A stretch of 64,000 nucleotides of DNA from Lateolabrax maculatus. Lineage: Eukaryota > Chordata > Actinopteri > Acropomatiformes > Lateolabracidae. How positions within the stretch are numbered: the stretch's first letter is position 1; every line of letters begins with the position of its first letter. Shown one piece after another: positions 21,860-33,322 of the stretch. A model generated the notes under the pieces. The model saw only the letters and a list, made by a program, of their open reading frames with translations. It was not told the origin of the DNA and searched no databases. Where the stretch lies: the NCBI GenBank assembly GCA_031216445.1, contig CM062214.1:19266001-19330000 (forward strand). The letters are read 5' to 3'. A program made the translations under genes and the position numbers.

Positions 21860-22200
21860 GGAGTCGCGTATAGTGATGAACCAACAGAGAATTATCACCC
21901 GACTATGCAGTTCCCCCCAAGTATATGGAGGGTTTCAGCATCTTTTAGCTCATTGTTTGGATTTTATGGCCCGCAACTTTAATGTTTTAGTTCACTCTCA
22001 CAGCTCGCATCAATGTTGTTTTCAGCTGCAACAGGCAGCTGTTTTCAGTGAAAAAAGTTCTCATGAACCAACTGTACACCAGCACCAAACAGCAGACAGA
22101 TAAAGTTAGTGACTAGCTGGGGAACTTAGTGAAGCACTTGGCATCAACTGAGTCAGAAAACAAACTGCACTGATTTGCAGATGTACGAAACCAGTCTTCA
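21860..22200 (+). repeat. Teleost interspersed repeat (GAGAATTATCACCCGA family)
   Basis: Contains agagaattatcacccgacta, gcagttcccc, tttagctcattgtttggatt and gactagctggggaacttagt, which I recognise as a high-copy percomorph repeat. The 76-codon frame across it belongs to the repeat. Confidence 0.6.
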
Positions 22201-22870
22201 AAGGTAACCACCTGAACTGTTGAACTGAATCTGTGCCCTTGGGTTCAACCCATAAACTGTATAAAAGAAGTAGACGTAGCCTCCAAGTCTGAAAAATTAA
22301 GCCAATGCGGAAGTGCCTTACACCTGCATTCTTTCTAATGGCCAACAGTGGGAAAAGAAGTCTGATTGTATAGAAGTCTATGAGAAAATGACCATACTTT
22401 TCACTTGATTTATTACCTCAGTAAACATTTCCCTAATAAGTGTATGGTCTCAATCCCTAGTTTCAAGTCTTCTTCCATACAGCATGATGTTCATTTTGTA
22501 AATTATGGTCCCATTTAGAGTAAAATAGACGATAAAGCAGGGTATGCTTTCACAGTGTGTTTTCAGTTCATGAAAGTTAATTGTAACATTTTGGTCGCCT
22601 AAAAATGTGTTATTCAGCATTCAGTTGTAAATTCCAGTGAGTACATTAGCCAAACTTAGAATTCTGATTAATATCACAGTTCGTTTTTAACCAAGCTGGC
22701 TAGCATGCACCAGCTCCACCCTCTTATCCAAATATGGTCACTTCTGGCTCCAAAAAAACAAAGATGGTGACAACCAAAATGCCAAATTCGAGGCTTCAAA
22801 ATGGTAGTCCACAAACCAATGGGTGACATCACGATGGGTTCAACCCCAACACAACCGTGATTAACTTATG
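22201..22870. repeat. Possible dispersed repeat with paired ends
   Basis: The words gggttcaacccataaactgt and agtagacgtagcctccaagt (near 22240-22280) and caatgggtgacatcacgatg (near 22818) are familiar from a fish repeat that is often read as one unit. Boundaries are approximate. Confidence 0.4.
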
Positions 22871-23470
22871 CTGGGAGATTTGTAATTTCTCCTTGAGAGT
22901 TTTTCCCAGACGTCCAAACCATATACAAATCGAATAATCAAAGCAACACAAGAGTAAGAGGTGACACATTGTTTAAAGTGGCAGTGAACGGATGTGCCAG
23001 ATTCAGACATGGACAATGCTGTGAACTAACATTGTCCTGTGGTGGTTTTGCAGGGGTGAGTAGGACACAGAGTCTCTGCAGCCGTTTGTAAGAGGACAAG
23101 GCAGTTGTTCAACAAGTGTCCTCTGAAATTCAGTGAAGGAAGCATGACTCTGATTAAGTGCCATGTGAATGAGCTTCTTTCTTGTCTCAATGAGGACATT
23201 CCTGACAATTAGGAGGATGAGTACAGCTTTGTTTGTCTCTCGGAGGCGACCTTGTCTGTTGGCTCAGTGACTACCTGCGAGTCTAAGACGCACACAAACC
23301 ATGTGATCTATCTGCATGCAGCTCTACCCTGACAAAGTTAACAATTGGCAGTTGAAGAGCCTTAGGAGTTAGTACTCACAAGAGGGTTAAAATGACAGCA
23401 ATTGCCGTAAATGCTATTATTATTGTTCATGTCAGTGACAGAGGATGAGCAGCAAAGGAATGAAACAGAT
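22871..23470. promoter_or_regulatory. Intergenic DNA with candidate conserved block (23150-23470)
   Basis: The second half has balanced composition and motifs such as cctgacaattaggagga, aagttaacaattggcag and cagcaattgccgtaaatgc. No repeat is recognised and no frame is gene-like. Possible enhancer, inference only. Confidence 0.25.
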
Positions 23471-23711
23471 CAGACTGGCTTACACAGAGAACCTTTCTGG
23501 ATTTTTACTTTTCATCATGACTGACGTGTTTATTGCGCAAATGTAGCCCCTAAAACGACCGGATGGGGGTTTGATGCTCAGCCAACCAAACACCATAAAC
23601 AGGAATGTCACTTGGTCAGGATATTTTATGGTGCAACCACAAAACCAACTCCGGATTTTGCCTCTTGGGACACTGAGCATTCAGGAACGCCAAACTCAGG
23701 CACTAGAAGTG

Positions 23712-23730
23712 GGAGAGAGAGAGAGAGAGT
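23712..23730. repeat. GA microsatellite
   Basis: A short uninterrupted GA run. Confidence 0.85.
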
Positions 23731-23759
23731 GAAATTTAGTTGTCTGACACATAAACATC

Positions 23760-24060
23760 CCAAAATGTTGTGGATCCGACCCTTAGATTAACTGAAATAT
23801 TACAACAACTATCAAATGGATTGCGATTAAATATAGACTACCTATATTCATGTCCCCCTAAGGATGATGGCAATGTCATGCAAACCATGACATTGCGATC
23901 AGCCTCAGCTGAAATTTGTGTTTAGTGCTAATTAGTAAAAGTTATCATGCTTACATGCTAAATTAAGGTGGTGAACATGGTAAACATTGTGCAAGCTAAA
24001 CATCAGCACGTTAACAGGGTCTTCATTTGATTCCAAGCACTGAGATTTCCTTGGTGTACT
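23760..24060 (+). repeat. Teleost interspersed repeat, 3' part of the GGATTGCCATGAAATTTGGT family
   Basis: Contains tcagcctcagctgaaatttg, tttagtgctaattagtaaaa, gtggtgaacatggtaaacat and gctaaacatcagcacgttaa. These are the hallmarks of the part of the element that follows the segment seen at 10085-10560. Diverged and 5'-truncated. Confidence 0.75.
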
Positions 24061-24700
24061 CCTGCTTTAGTGTTACTTGGGATCCATAAGGGAAAAATAT
24101 GTAAAATATAAAGTTTGTTTTTGGTTTAAGAGGGAAATCGAAATCTTAATTTCACATTTGTCAGTCATTTCATGGTCACACTGTGCCACTTGTAGATGAA
24201 AAGTTAGGAAACTGCTCTGCAAAACTGTTACAGGGAGAAATATAGAACTGATTATGAGGGGAAAACTCTCTTGCAGAGCTGGAAGTCTAGGTGACCTGGA
24301 GGGGGTCACAGTAACCATAACAGTCAGGTCAAGATGCACTCCCTGTGTCCCCCCTTGAAAATATGCAGGTTGGTGGAGGCTGGGTTGGTCAACCAATCAC
24401 CCACATTGTCTGCCTGTTCAACCTCTTTTAAAGCAAGCTCTCTATTGGATTAACGTTGGCCTGAGGGTTTGAATGGGGAGAGGTAACCTGAATAGAGGGG
24501 AAAAAGGGGTCAGACAACTGTTTCAAGTGAAAGTGTAATTTGGGGCATGTGTTTGTTTGTAATTGGGTGTGTTTGGGGTTGACTCTGACATCCTGCAAAG
24601 CCTAAGGGGTAGGGCAGAGGTTAGCCATCGCAGTCCTAGTGTACACTGCCTAAAACTGCACATTGGCCGCTGCCATTGAACTCTGAGCATCCTTACTTAT
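24061..24700. other. Intergenic DNA, no recognised content
   Basis: The minus-strand 107-codon frame (24073-24396) is not recognised. No motif cluster is seen. Confidence 0.45.
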
Positions 24701-25700
24701 CAAATGTATCACCATCAGGTTTGGGTATAAAAGAATGACCTGTGAACCTGCATCGCTCCTCCTGTCATTCCTGGAGCGAGTTATCGGAGGCTGTTGGGTG
24801 TGATGATGTCAGCACACAATCGCTGGCAGAGATTAAAGGAGAAAACAGGTTTCTGGTGACAGCTTCTCTCCTCGCCTCCTCACGGAGAGTAGATTTTCTG
24901 GAGCTGGTTTCCAGTTTGCTGAGACATGCCAGGCTCTTCTCAGCTACTGGCAAGTAAAATGTGGACATCATGCTGCTTGTTCAATATGTTAAAATCACAT
25001 GACTGTGATTTGAACTCAGATACATATGATTTTCAGTCAATATTAAAATCTCAAACTGTGTTTTGAAACAAAACACAACAGATCTCAAGATTTGTTGAAA
25101 TATTTGTGTGTTGCAAACTCTGACATGGGATAGCACAGCACTCCAGGAACTGCCTCCTTTGGCCCACCTCTGAAACTCCTGGGGTGAAAGATTACTGCTG
25201 TGACAGTGCCGGCTCATCTGAGGGTCTCTCTTTACCCCAAAAGCAAAACACCCGAGGGTAAAATGGTGGGCTTGTCTGGCCACCCCAACACGACTCCCCA
25301 GGATCCTGGCAGGGAGGCAGAGAACCCAGGATCAGGGCTCCCCCTTGCACAAATACAGACGGGGTCGTGGGTCATCTGGGGAGCTCACACAAGGCTTTCA
25401 TCCCAGAGAAGCTCATTTCAGGGGAATGTGGCTCTTTCCCCATCTAGATAGGAGTCCTTCTTGAGTCCTGTGTGGCTGTGCTGAGCCCTGGATCCACAGA
25501 CATGTTCCCTCAGACCCATTTGTTTTGTTTTGGTGCTGCTTCTCTGCGCACATTGCCTCGCCTGGTCCAGACACTGCTGTGGGAAGATCAGGCTGGGTCA
25601 GCACACACATGGTGTTCTGTTACAATCCAAACACTTTCTAAAACTGTATCAAACGGGGAGATAGAGGGGACCTGGGTAAAAAAATAATGTTGCAGTATTT
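24700..25700. other. GC-richer intergenic block
   Basis: Overlapping short frames on both strands (24742-24971, 25200-25687) reflect GC content; peptides are low-complexity or unrecognised. The 24700-24960 part is dense in non-repeated words and could be a conserved non-coding element. Confidence 0.3.
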
Positions 25701-25844
25701 TCGGCCGTTACTTGGATGGTCTTGAGATGACAGCACTGGCTGATATGTACGTAACTAATCAAATTTGATTCATTTCAGACTTTTAAACACACAGAAATGA
25801 CAAACATATTGCGTGTAGGAGAGACTAAAGCTCATGGTGGAGTG

Positions 25845-25985
25845 TAATTCCCTGAGTATTTATTTAGTTCCAAGCCTCCACAAACACAAGTCAAATGTAA
25901 TTGGGCAATTACACTGTTTAGATACAGTGCAAGCCGTGTTACGTCTAATTAAATGAACTCAGCCATTTTTCCTGCAAAAATACTG
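25845..25985. promoter_or_regulatory. Candidate homeodomain enhancer with perfect TAATTG inverted repeat
   Basis: A perfect inverted repeat tgtaattg-gg-caattaca lies at 25896-25913, and gtctaattaaatgaact follows near 25943. Q50 homeodomains, including the paired class to which Alx4 belongs, recognise TAATTG/TAATTA, and dimers prefer inverted TAAT sites. The usual paired-class dimer spacing (2-3 bp between TAAT and ATTA) is shorter than the 6 bp here, so binding by an Alx dimer is not assured. Position 7.4 kb upstream of alx4. Confidence 0.4.
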
Positions 25986-26249
25986 TACCAAGATGTAGCC
26001 TACACCAAATAGATACTCTTGTTAGGCTCAATTATAATAATTTAGACTTCAGTACACAGATATCCACAGAGAGGTTTTCCATCATCATCATTTCATGTTG
26101 ATCTGAAAGGATGCAAGTCTGAAGAGTAATCAGACCTTCAGGTAATTTGGCCTTGTTGAAAAAAGACAAAAAAGTCAGCGTGTTCAAAAGTACTTATTGT
26201 AAATTAGGGCTAGGCTAAACAATAAACATAAGTACATGGAAATGCAACA

Positions 26250-26781
26250 AGTGCTATTTTCAGGCCGAGAGCATTTGACTTGCATTAGGCTGGCCTTGAC
26301 TGTGAGTCTTTGTATGAAATTACTCAGGAGGTGCACTGCAGCAGCTAGAAACCACTGAGAAAACTGTGTCTACAAATAGTTTACAACCATATTTGAGCAA
26401 TGGCAAGATATTAAAATACAATAATTTCAGTACACTTGTAAAATTGTCTTGCACGATGTCTACATTGTTGCCTTTCATGATGATTTCGGGAACTAAGCGC
26501 ATCTGTTTTTTTCCAACAATATTAAAGCTAATGTCAAAATTACAGGATATTAGTGTAATCTTTTCAGAATGCTTGGCACATGGCACATTTTCTGTCTGCA
26601 ATCAATTTGCACAGCATTAACAGAGAGACTCATTATCTTCATTATCTCCGGTGTTCGTTTGCAGCGACTGATCTTTTGCAAGCTCATGGTGAAGATGCCC
26701 TCTAGCTGTCATCAAATAGTGCTCAATATAAAGACATTTAACACCAGCACAGAGAAGTTTCTTCTTTTCGAATACATTACT

Positions 26782-26816
<35 letters not shown>

Positions 26817-27060
26817 TTGCTTGTGATATTTGCAGCATGTGTCCACAACTGTTCAACCTCGTCCTCTGAAGTCTTCCATATGTCTCGTGTTTGAACAATC
26901 ACGAGTGCTGCTTCAATTTTTGGATTATTAGAGCGAGGCACCTCCATGAATATGTTAACACTGTTGAATGATAAATATGTTCCACATTCAAGCTTCCACA
27001 TGTCAAATGTTTGATCTATTGTTAGTGCAACTCCTTGATGATCAATAGGTAATCATACAT
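26250..27060. promoter_or_regulatory. Candidate conserved non-coding element about 6-7 kb upstream of alx4
   Basis: A long stretch of non-repetitive, moderately AT-rich sequence interrupted only by a TG microsatellite (26784-26815). Homeodomain and GATA-like words recur (gtctgcaatcaatttgcac, agcattaacagagag, cattatcttcattatctcc). Weak open frames occur on both strands without family resemblance. Its texture suggests deep conservation but this could not be tested. Confidence 0.35.
26784..26815. repeat. TG microsatellite
   Basis: About 16 uninterrupted TG units within the candidate element. Confidence 0.95.
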
Positions 27061-27113
27061 TTCAGCAAATGAACACTTATACATCACGTATTTTAGATGA
27101 TCAAACATCCAAT

Positions 27114-27450
27114 TTGCAGATTATTTTCTGGATTAATTGTTTAATCATTTTGCCAATAAAATATCACAAAAAAGGTAAAAATACCAATTTAAATTTCCCC
27201 AAAACCAAGGTGACGGTTAAAATGGTTTGTTTTGGCCAACCAACAGTCCAAACCTTAAGATATTCAATTTATTATCATATAAGACAAAGAAAAGCAGAAA
27301 ATTCTCACAATTAAGAAGCTAGAAATTGAGAATGTGACATTTAAGCTCGCAAAATGACTACAGCAATGAATCAATTATCAAAACAGTTGCAGATTAATTT
27401 TCTGTTGATCAACTAATCATTGAATCGACTGGTTATTTGATTCAGCTCTA
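27114..27450. repeat. CTGCAAC-family interspersed repeat
   Basis: The start gcagattattttctggattaa and the end gttgatcaactaatcattgaatcgactgg show the diagnostic alternation of ATTAAT/ATCGA words. Inner phrases (ccaacagtccaaacc, gagaagctaga-like) match the copy at 47706-48018. Confidence 0.65.
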
Positions 27451-27877
27451 TCATGTTGCATTTTCTTACAAAAAGGATATAAAAATGGTTTGCTTAGGTG
27501 AATAAAGTAAGATTACGTACGTTATTTCTCTCTACATCTTTGCTCTTGTATATCTTTATTGACTTTATATGTGAAGTGACTCCAGAGGGCCTGTGCTGGC
27601 TGCTGCAGTGATGATGGATGGAGGTGTACGCTCATGGGTTAACCAGATATAGAGCCGAAAGATGAAGGCAGTACAGCATCCCCTCTGTCTGCCCCTGCTT
27701 GGTCCTGTTTATTGAATTACACATCAGTACAACCGCTGCCTCTTTTTTCTCTCCCCTCATATCTGTTTAATTTGATCAGAGAATCTGCTGATGCAGTGTG
27801 TGCCCGGCTCATGTGAAACCAATTTAAGGCTACACATAAAAATCTGGTGTCTCTTTTACTCTCTCTCTCTCTCTCCC

Positions 27878-27952
<75 letters not shown>

Positions 27953-28560
27953 AAGGGTGTGGTGTGTGCCATTTGTCAGGGATGCAATCTGCCTGTATAA
28001 ATCTCAGCAGGGAACACCAGCTGGTGGCTTGTCCACAGGTGTGAGAGAGATATTTCTCAAATTCAGCGGGACACCAAAGCACTATAGAACAATGTGGCAA
28101 TGTTTGTGAGTAGAGCCGTGTTTACAAAATGTACGTGGTTTAAAGGAATGTTCATTTATACCACATGCAGATAAATACTGTGGCAACATCCCCAAAGCTC
28201 GTTGTCTTGTTGCTGTGGTAACGGATCAACAGTTTTGTGGATGGAACAAGCTATTCACAAGCTAAGACCGGAGATGTTACTGTGGTGCAACCCATCCTTG
28301 TCTTATTAACTTGCTCTCTGTCTACGTGCAAAGTTACACAAATAAAGAGCAAAACAAATCCAACGCTTCACATCCTCAATCAGTAACAGCAGTCCCACCT
28401 GTGTGCTTGTGAGCCAAACGATAGGTGCACATTTGTCTGTCTTAAAGCAACACTCACATCACTAACAATTGAAACTGAAATCCTATTCTCTACACTGGTT
28501 GTGTGATGAGACTCTTTCGAAAACGAGATGGGAGCAATAGCCAACATTCTTGCTCTGTGC
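27451..28560. other. Intergenic DNA with compound microsatellite
   Basis: No gene is recognised. CT and CA runs occupy 27859-27948. The remainder, 27960-28560, is non-repetitive and includes gttgctgtggtaacgg (28210s), an RFX-like half-site resemblance only. Confidence 0.45.
27859..27948. repeat. Compound (CT)n(CA)n microsatellite
   Basis: About 54 bp of CT with two CCC interruptions run directly into about 36 bp of CA. Polymorphism is expected. Confidence 0.97.
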
Positions 28561-28569
28561 AAAAATGCC

Positions 28570-29000
28570 TTTTCATGTTAAGCCTCAGCTAATATGAGGC
28601 TTCAGCAATCTCATCTTATCTCCCAAAGTTACAGTCTTGTTTGTGTGAAAGTCCTGCTGTGTGTTACTATCATGTCACTAGAGCTCAGAAAGGAAACACT
28701 GTCCACAGAAACACAGAAAGGGAATATAACATTAAAAAGACTAACTTTGGAAGAAACCTTGTTGATTTATATAACACAGACAGCCGAAGCCTCATATAAA
28801 CCTCACCTGAACTTCAGAATACATTTTTGCACAGAAAAAGGACTAGATTTTGTCTCACATCTCTAAGGCCATGTTGAGACAGACAGCAGAACTGAGTGAA
28901 AGAAAAAACAATAAATTGGAATGGGACCAGTGCATTACCTCAGCATGGGTGACAACACAGTCATCTGGCAGAATAAGTTATACCCAGCTCAACTTTTGCC
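28570..29000. repeat. Possible interspersed element with terminal stem-loop
   Basis: An 8-bp perfect stem, aagcctca / tgaggctt, lies at 28580-28602 with a 7-nt loop, and a related word gaagcctcatataaacctca occurs near 28787. The phrases ttttgcacagaaaaaggact and aatgggaccagtgcattacc recall a dispersed fish repeat. The boundaries are uncertain. Confidence 0.35.
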
Positions 29001-31540
29001 ACAAAGGAATTCAGCATTATCCAGGAAGAAGTTGGCCAATCAAATACGTGCAAGTGCACATTCCTGGTGGAGTATTTTGTAACGTGAACACCGTATTTCT
29101 ACTGTTTAACTCAACAAACCTCAACAAACAAAATTTACAATGATTGTCACTGTGATAAGTATCTAGAGTTGCAAAATCCGGTCTCAAGGTATCAGAAAAA
29201 CCGCTGTGCAGGCGTCTAATAAGCATTTAAACTCATAGAAGTACTACTAAAATGGGCCTTCCTGGATCATATTTCTTTGTCTCACTGGTACTTGAAACAA
29301 TTACAGTGATCAGAAACTATTTGAATGTACATACGACGTGTAAGTGTTGTTAAACAGACTTGTTTAATGTTAAACTAACCTTTAACATAACTTGAAGCCA
29401 CAGGAGACAGAGAATAAAGGGAAAGGACACTGCTACAACAGGGTTTACTGCAGACATGCATAAAGGAGAAAACGCAAAGAGAAACGTCACCACAAATGAC
29501 AGAGTGAGATCTGATCTGCAGCCATGATGTGACAGGCCCAACTGAGGAGGCTCAGCTGGTTTATAAATTCCCAAGAATCCTCTAATTATTTATAATTCCC
29601 ATCTATGAGCAAACTGGACATCACAGGAAACAGGTTCAAGACCAACTCCAGTTTCAATCTTACTGTTGTGACATGTTCCTGCTGAATGATGTAAAGATTT
29701 GCACAACAAAATTAAAATTTGAGTTTGATTTTCATGGTTCTAGAAAGTTTACATATGTATTTTATTTTTATTTTATTTTTTTTACAAAAAAAAATGCTAT
29801 TTCACCATATGTGCTCATTAAATATTTTCCCATAAAGCATAACAACAACATACAGGCTATTTTCCGGTCTCCTGTGCCTGGTCCCACAGCCAAACTGAAC
29901 ACGACATTGCTGAAACATAAAGTCTAACCTAAAGCACTTTCTCCAGCCCATTACCCACTCCGCCCCGCCTCTCATACAAGAAACTGATAGCCAGAGGAGT
30001 TTTCGGGGACCCTGCTTCTGATACACATGAGACCAGTGCCAACATAAACCCCAGAGGCTCTGAGCTGCTGCATCAGTGCAGACCCTGTCCCCTCATCAGT
30101 GAATACCTGGACATGGTTCCTGCTGGAAGTTAAACAGACAAGTCGCCATTTGGTGGGAACCTTTTAGAGAAAAAAAATGCCATGCATGAGTGATGTATAT
30201 CTGTGACAGCTGAGGCTTTAGCCTGTAGCAGTGGAGTGGTTTATATTAAGGGAGGCCTGCATACACGCTGCACTCAAAGTAGAAGTCTGTCATTCTTGAT
30301 TGTTTAGCTGTGTGACAGACTTTGACTTTGGAATTTCTAGGTTCTTTTTCGTGATATTATTATCTTAAAATGTTTGTATCAGCTTTTCCTGCAGGCTAGT
30401 TAACTGTGAAAAGGAAACAAAGGTGGAAAGAGAAAGAAAGAATTACAATCAAACATACATCTTCCAATTCACTGACCTCCTTTATATCTTATATTTGACG
30501 CTAAATGCTCTCATAAGCAGACAAAACTCAGGCATGTGCAAATGTGTACGCACATGCATGTGTGTCCACTTTCTCTGTTTTTTACATGCTATGTACTAAC
30601 CTCTGCACACAGTTTGCATGAAGCGCAAATAAATCTCATCATTTCAACTCCAAATGTTTGATACGATTATGAAAGCTGGTTTCATTTCAATGCTGGATCT
30701 GAATACATTTTGAGAGATTATTTCTAAGTCGAGTCAACATCAATTTGCAGTTTCAGCAAACAAATAGAAATGTTTAACTAAATTCCTGTGAAAACAGTGT
30801 AAACATTTTTCAAAGTAAGTAGAGACTGGCATACAAACCAACTAACAAATAAAGAGCTGACATCTTTCTCCTGTTTGTGTCAATCACACATTGGTATTGA
30901 TAAATGCTGATAATGCGGTCAAAGTCAAAATCATTTCTGTTGCTTGTTGATTTATGTGCTCTGAGCTCTCTTATCTACAGAGACATGAACACATACAGTT
31001 GACAGAGACAAACTGCAGCACTGAGCGCGAAAACACCCGGAATAAAATTAGAATGGGTCTAATATTTCCCCATATTAAAAGCCGCAAAAAAAAAAAATCA
31101 AATCAAAAAAAAAAAAAAATCTAAATGACTAAACACAAGTTAGGGTCGGTGTGGTGTGCAGCCAAAGTTAAACTCATTACTTTATATTGGAAATAGCTCT
31201 TAACAGGAGACATTTACAAATAAACCAAAGAAGAATATAGTCAAAAGTCTCGTTAACGAATACCTGCACAGCGAGAGAGGTGCCGGTGGTGAGCAGGACT
31301 ACACCGAACAGACTGCACGTGCACTGGGCCCAAACCAGTAAAACTGTATTTTTATACCTGTGCAATTTCATTTTCACATGTCATAATGTTACCCCCTTAC
31401 TGCAAGAAACTTAATAGATGCTAAAAGATTATTGCTTTTGGGAAATCCTTTTTATTGGAAGAGGGAAGGTTTTTAAAAAAAACACACACAAAAAAAAAAA
31501 AAAAAAAAAAAAATTAAAATAGAGCTTAAAATAGAGCCTG
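29001..31540. other. Intergenic DNA, no gene recognised
   Basis: AT-rich with poly-A tracts (31086-31121, 31490-31513) and scattered short frames without family resemblance. No repeat could be delimited. Confidence 0.45.
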
Positions 31541-32160
31541 TGATTTTCATCGTTATATCATTTTTATCTTTAATTTTAAAGAAATGGGATCGAGCCCCTG
31601 GCTGAACTGGACTGCAGATGTGGCCGACATCATGTTGAGTAACAGCGAGATGATACGAGTTATGGTTGGAGTCATAATTAATGCGTTTATTATGCCGGAA
31701 AATAAGAAAGAAAGAAAGAGAGACAGAGAGAGAGAGAGAAGGGCGGAGTGAATTTAAGTGTTCATACTGAATGAATCTGCGTTCAGGCCTGACAGCCGCA
31801 GTTCAAACCCTGAAGAAATATTTCGTTTCATCCCTTTAAAATAAAATTCAGACATGGCAACTTACAAGGCTGAAATTATTATTAACAACGACAACGACAA
31901 TAATAATAGGCTAATAATAATAATAATGACAACCTAATAATACAAATAATAATAATACTACGATTAATTGTCTCACTATAAAAAGGTTGCGTTGTATACC
32001 AACAAACCTTTACGTTGTCACATTTAAGATGACATTTTTCCTTATTTATACCATCATTTACAAATCACGATATTGGCTTCAAGAGAAAAAAAAAACGTGA
32101 TTTGAGACAATTTAGGCTACCAAACTGAACTACCTACAGGGATAAAGGCCTATGTTGTTT
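31541..32160. promoter_or_regulatory. Intergenic DNA with candidate element (31560-31700) and AAT-rich tract
   Basis: The part 31560-31700 is balanced and non-repeated (gtcataattaatgcgtttattatgccgg). A GA-rich tract follows at 31705-31740 and an AATAAT-rich simple repeat at 31870-31960. No coding signal. Confidence 0.3.
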
Positions 32161-32600
32161 CCATAAAACAACCGCTTTATTTCAGATTTGTATGGCCAAG
32201 AAAAGGTAAATTGCTGGCACGGCGTGGTTTTAACAAATTGCCAAAGCACACGAAGCCAAGCATTTCAACGAGCATCACCGGCTTAAGGGTTTATAATTAA
32301 TTTAATATTAAAGAGGAAGCCAATTTTCAAATTGCAGGGCTGAAAGTTGTTTGCGATGATGAGCTCCAAATCTTCACCATTATAAGTGGATGTATCCGCA
32401 GCGACAGACTTCTCACATTAGGTCCTGGTCAAACAGTTAATGTTGTTTGGTTTAATATAGGCCTCTTAAACAAATACACAGAGAAAATATTTACATACAA
32501 TTTAAGCTTAACATAGATTGACTTTAGGGTCGCTGCCATTGGTGCAAATTCCTGGCTCGATCCTCTCATTTACACTGTCCTAATGTGTTCTCTCTGCATG
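32160..32600 (+). promoter_or_regulatory. alx4: Candidate alx4 upstream conserved element
   Basis: Non-repetitive block 0.7-1.2 kb upstream of the start codon with attaatttaatattaa, ggtttataattaattt, cattataagtgg and tcaaacagttaatg. TAAT/ATTA density is high. It may serve autoregulation by Alx proteins or input from other homeodomain factors. Inference. Confidence 0.35.
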
Positions 32601-32946
32601 CACAAGTCAACGAAAACACAAATTAGATTTTCCACAAACGCCCGCGAATAACCAAACGTGGCTCCCCGGACGAGGGCTGGAAACAGCGCTTACGGTTTGA
32701 TACAGAGAAACGTCAGGGGTCGGGGTGTTCAGCCGCGCAACTGCAGGGATCAAAAGCAGTCATATTCACCCCCTAATCACATTAATGTCATGTGTTGCTT
32801 CTCCCGCGTGTTTACCAAAAAAGCTTTCCCCCTCCTGAGCTTGACCTCCCATTTCTACTGGCTGCATAATAGCGCGGGCTGCAGCTCGGTGTGGGCCTGC
32901 TTCAGATGTGTGTGGAGCCTGAAGGTCGCAGTGCTCTGTGCATGCG

Positions 32947-33001
32947 TGTATGTGTGTGTGTGTGTGTGTGTGTACGCGTGTGCGTGTGTGTGTGTGTGTG
33001 T
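32947..33001. repeat. TG microsatellite in the alx4 promoter region
   Basis: An impure TG run (with acgcg and cg interruptions) about 320-375 bp upstream of the start codon. Confidence 0.92.
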
Positions 33002-33265
33002 CAGACACACTGTAGGCTACTGAGGCGGCATCGGCTTGAGCAAGGCATTTCTCTTTACCCCGACAAACCTTCAGGGGGCTTTTAGCATTTGTTCAGTCTG
33101 CAGTCTCTGGAAAACATCTGATTCATTTTTTAACCAGTCCCAGATGCGGCAGCGTGAGAGTGTGTGTGCACGAGTGCGTCAGTGTGAGTCTGTCAGTGCA
33201 TGAGAATTTGGGGAGACTATCTGCTGTCTAAGAGAAGGGGAGGGAAAGAAGAAACCGTGTGGACC

Positions 33266-33320
33266 TTTTTTTTTTTTTTTTTTTTTTAATATAACTTTTT
33301 TTTTTTTTTTTTTTTTTTAG
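33266..33320 (+). promoter_or_regulatory. alx4: Double poly-T tract ending in AG at the alx4 start codon
   Basis: Runs of 22 and 23 T, split by aatataac, end in AG at 33319-33320; the ATG begins at 33323. This has the exact form of a polypyrimidine tract plus 3' splice site, with aatataac a poor branch-point candidate. It could equally be a simple repeat inside the 5' UTR. Confidence 0.4.
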
Positions 33321-33322
33321 GT

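Larger units (their letters stand above)
32601..33322 (+). promoter_or_regulatory. alx4: alx4 promoter region and 5' UTR
   Basis: CpG frequency rises between 32640 and 32900 (for example around 32638-32670 and 32725-32745). A TG microsatellite occupies 32947-33001. Two poly-T runs (33266-33287 and 33296-33318) come directly before AG and the start codon. The cap site is not identifiable. The last part may be an intron acceptor rather than continuous 5' UTR. Confidence 0.5.

Noticed and set aside
26617..27001. Minus-strand frames containing repeated THTHTH
   Set aside because: They are translations of the TG/CA microsatellite.
27791..28044. Plus-strand frames with SLSLSL and HTHTHT runs
   Set aside because: They are translations of the CT/CA microsatellite.
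32658..33085. Frames in the alx4 promoter region with CVCVCV runs
   Set aside because: They arise from the TG microsatellite at 32947-33001 and do not join alx4 in frame.
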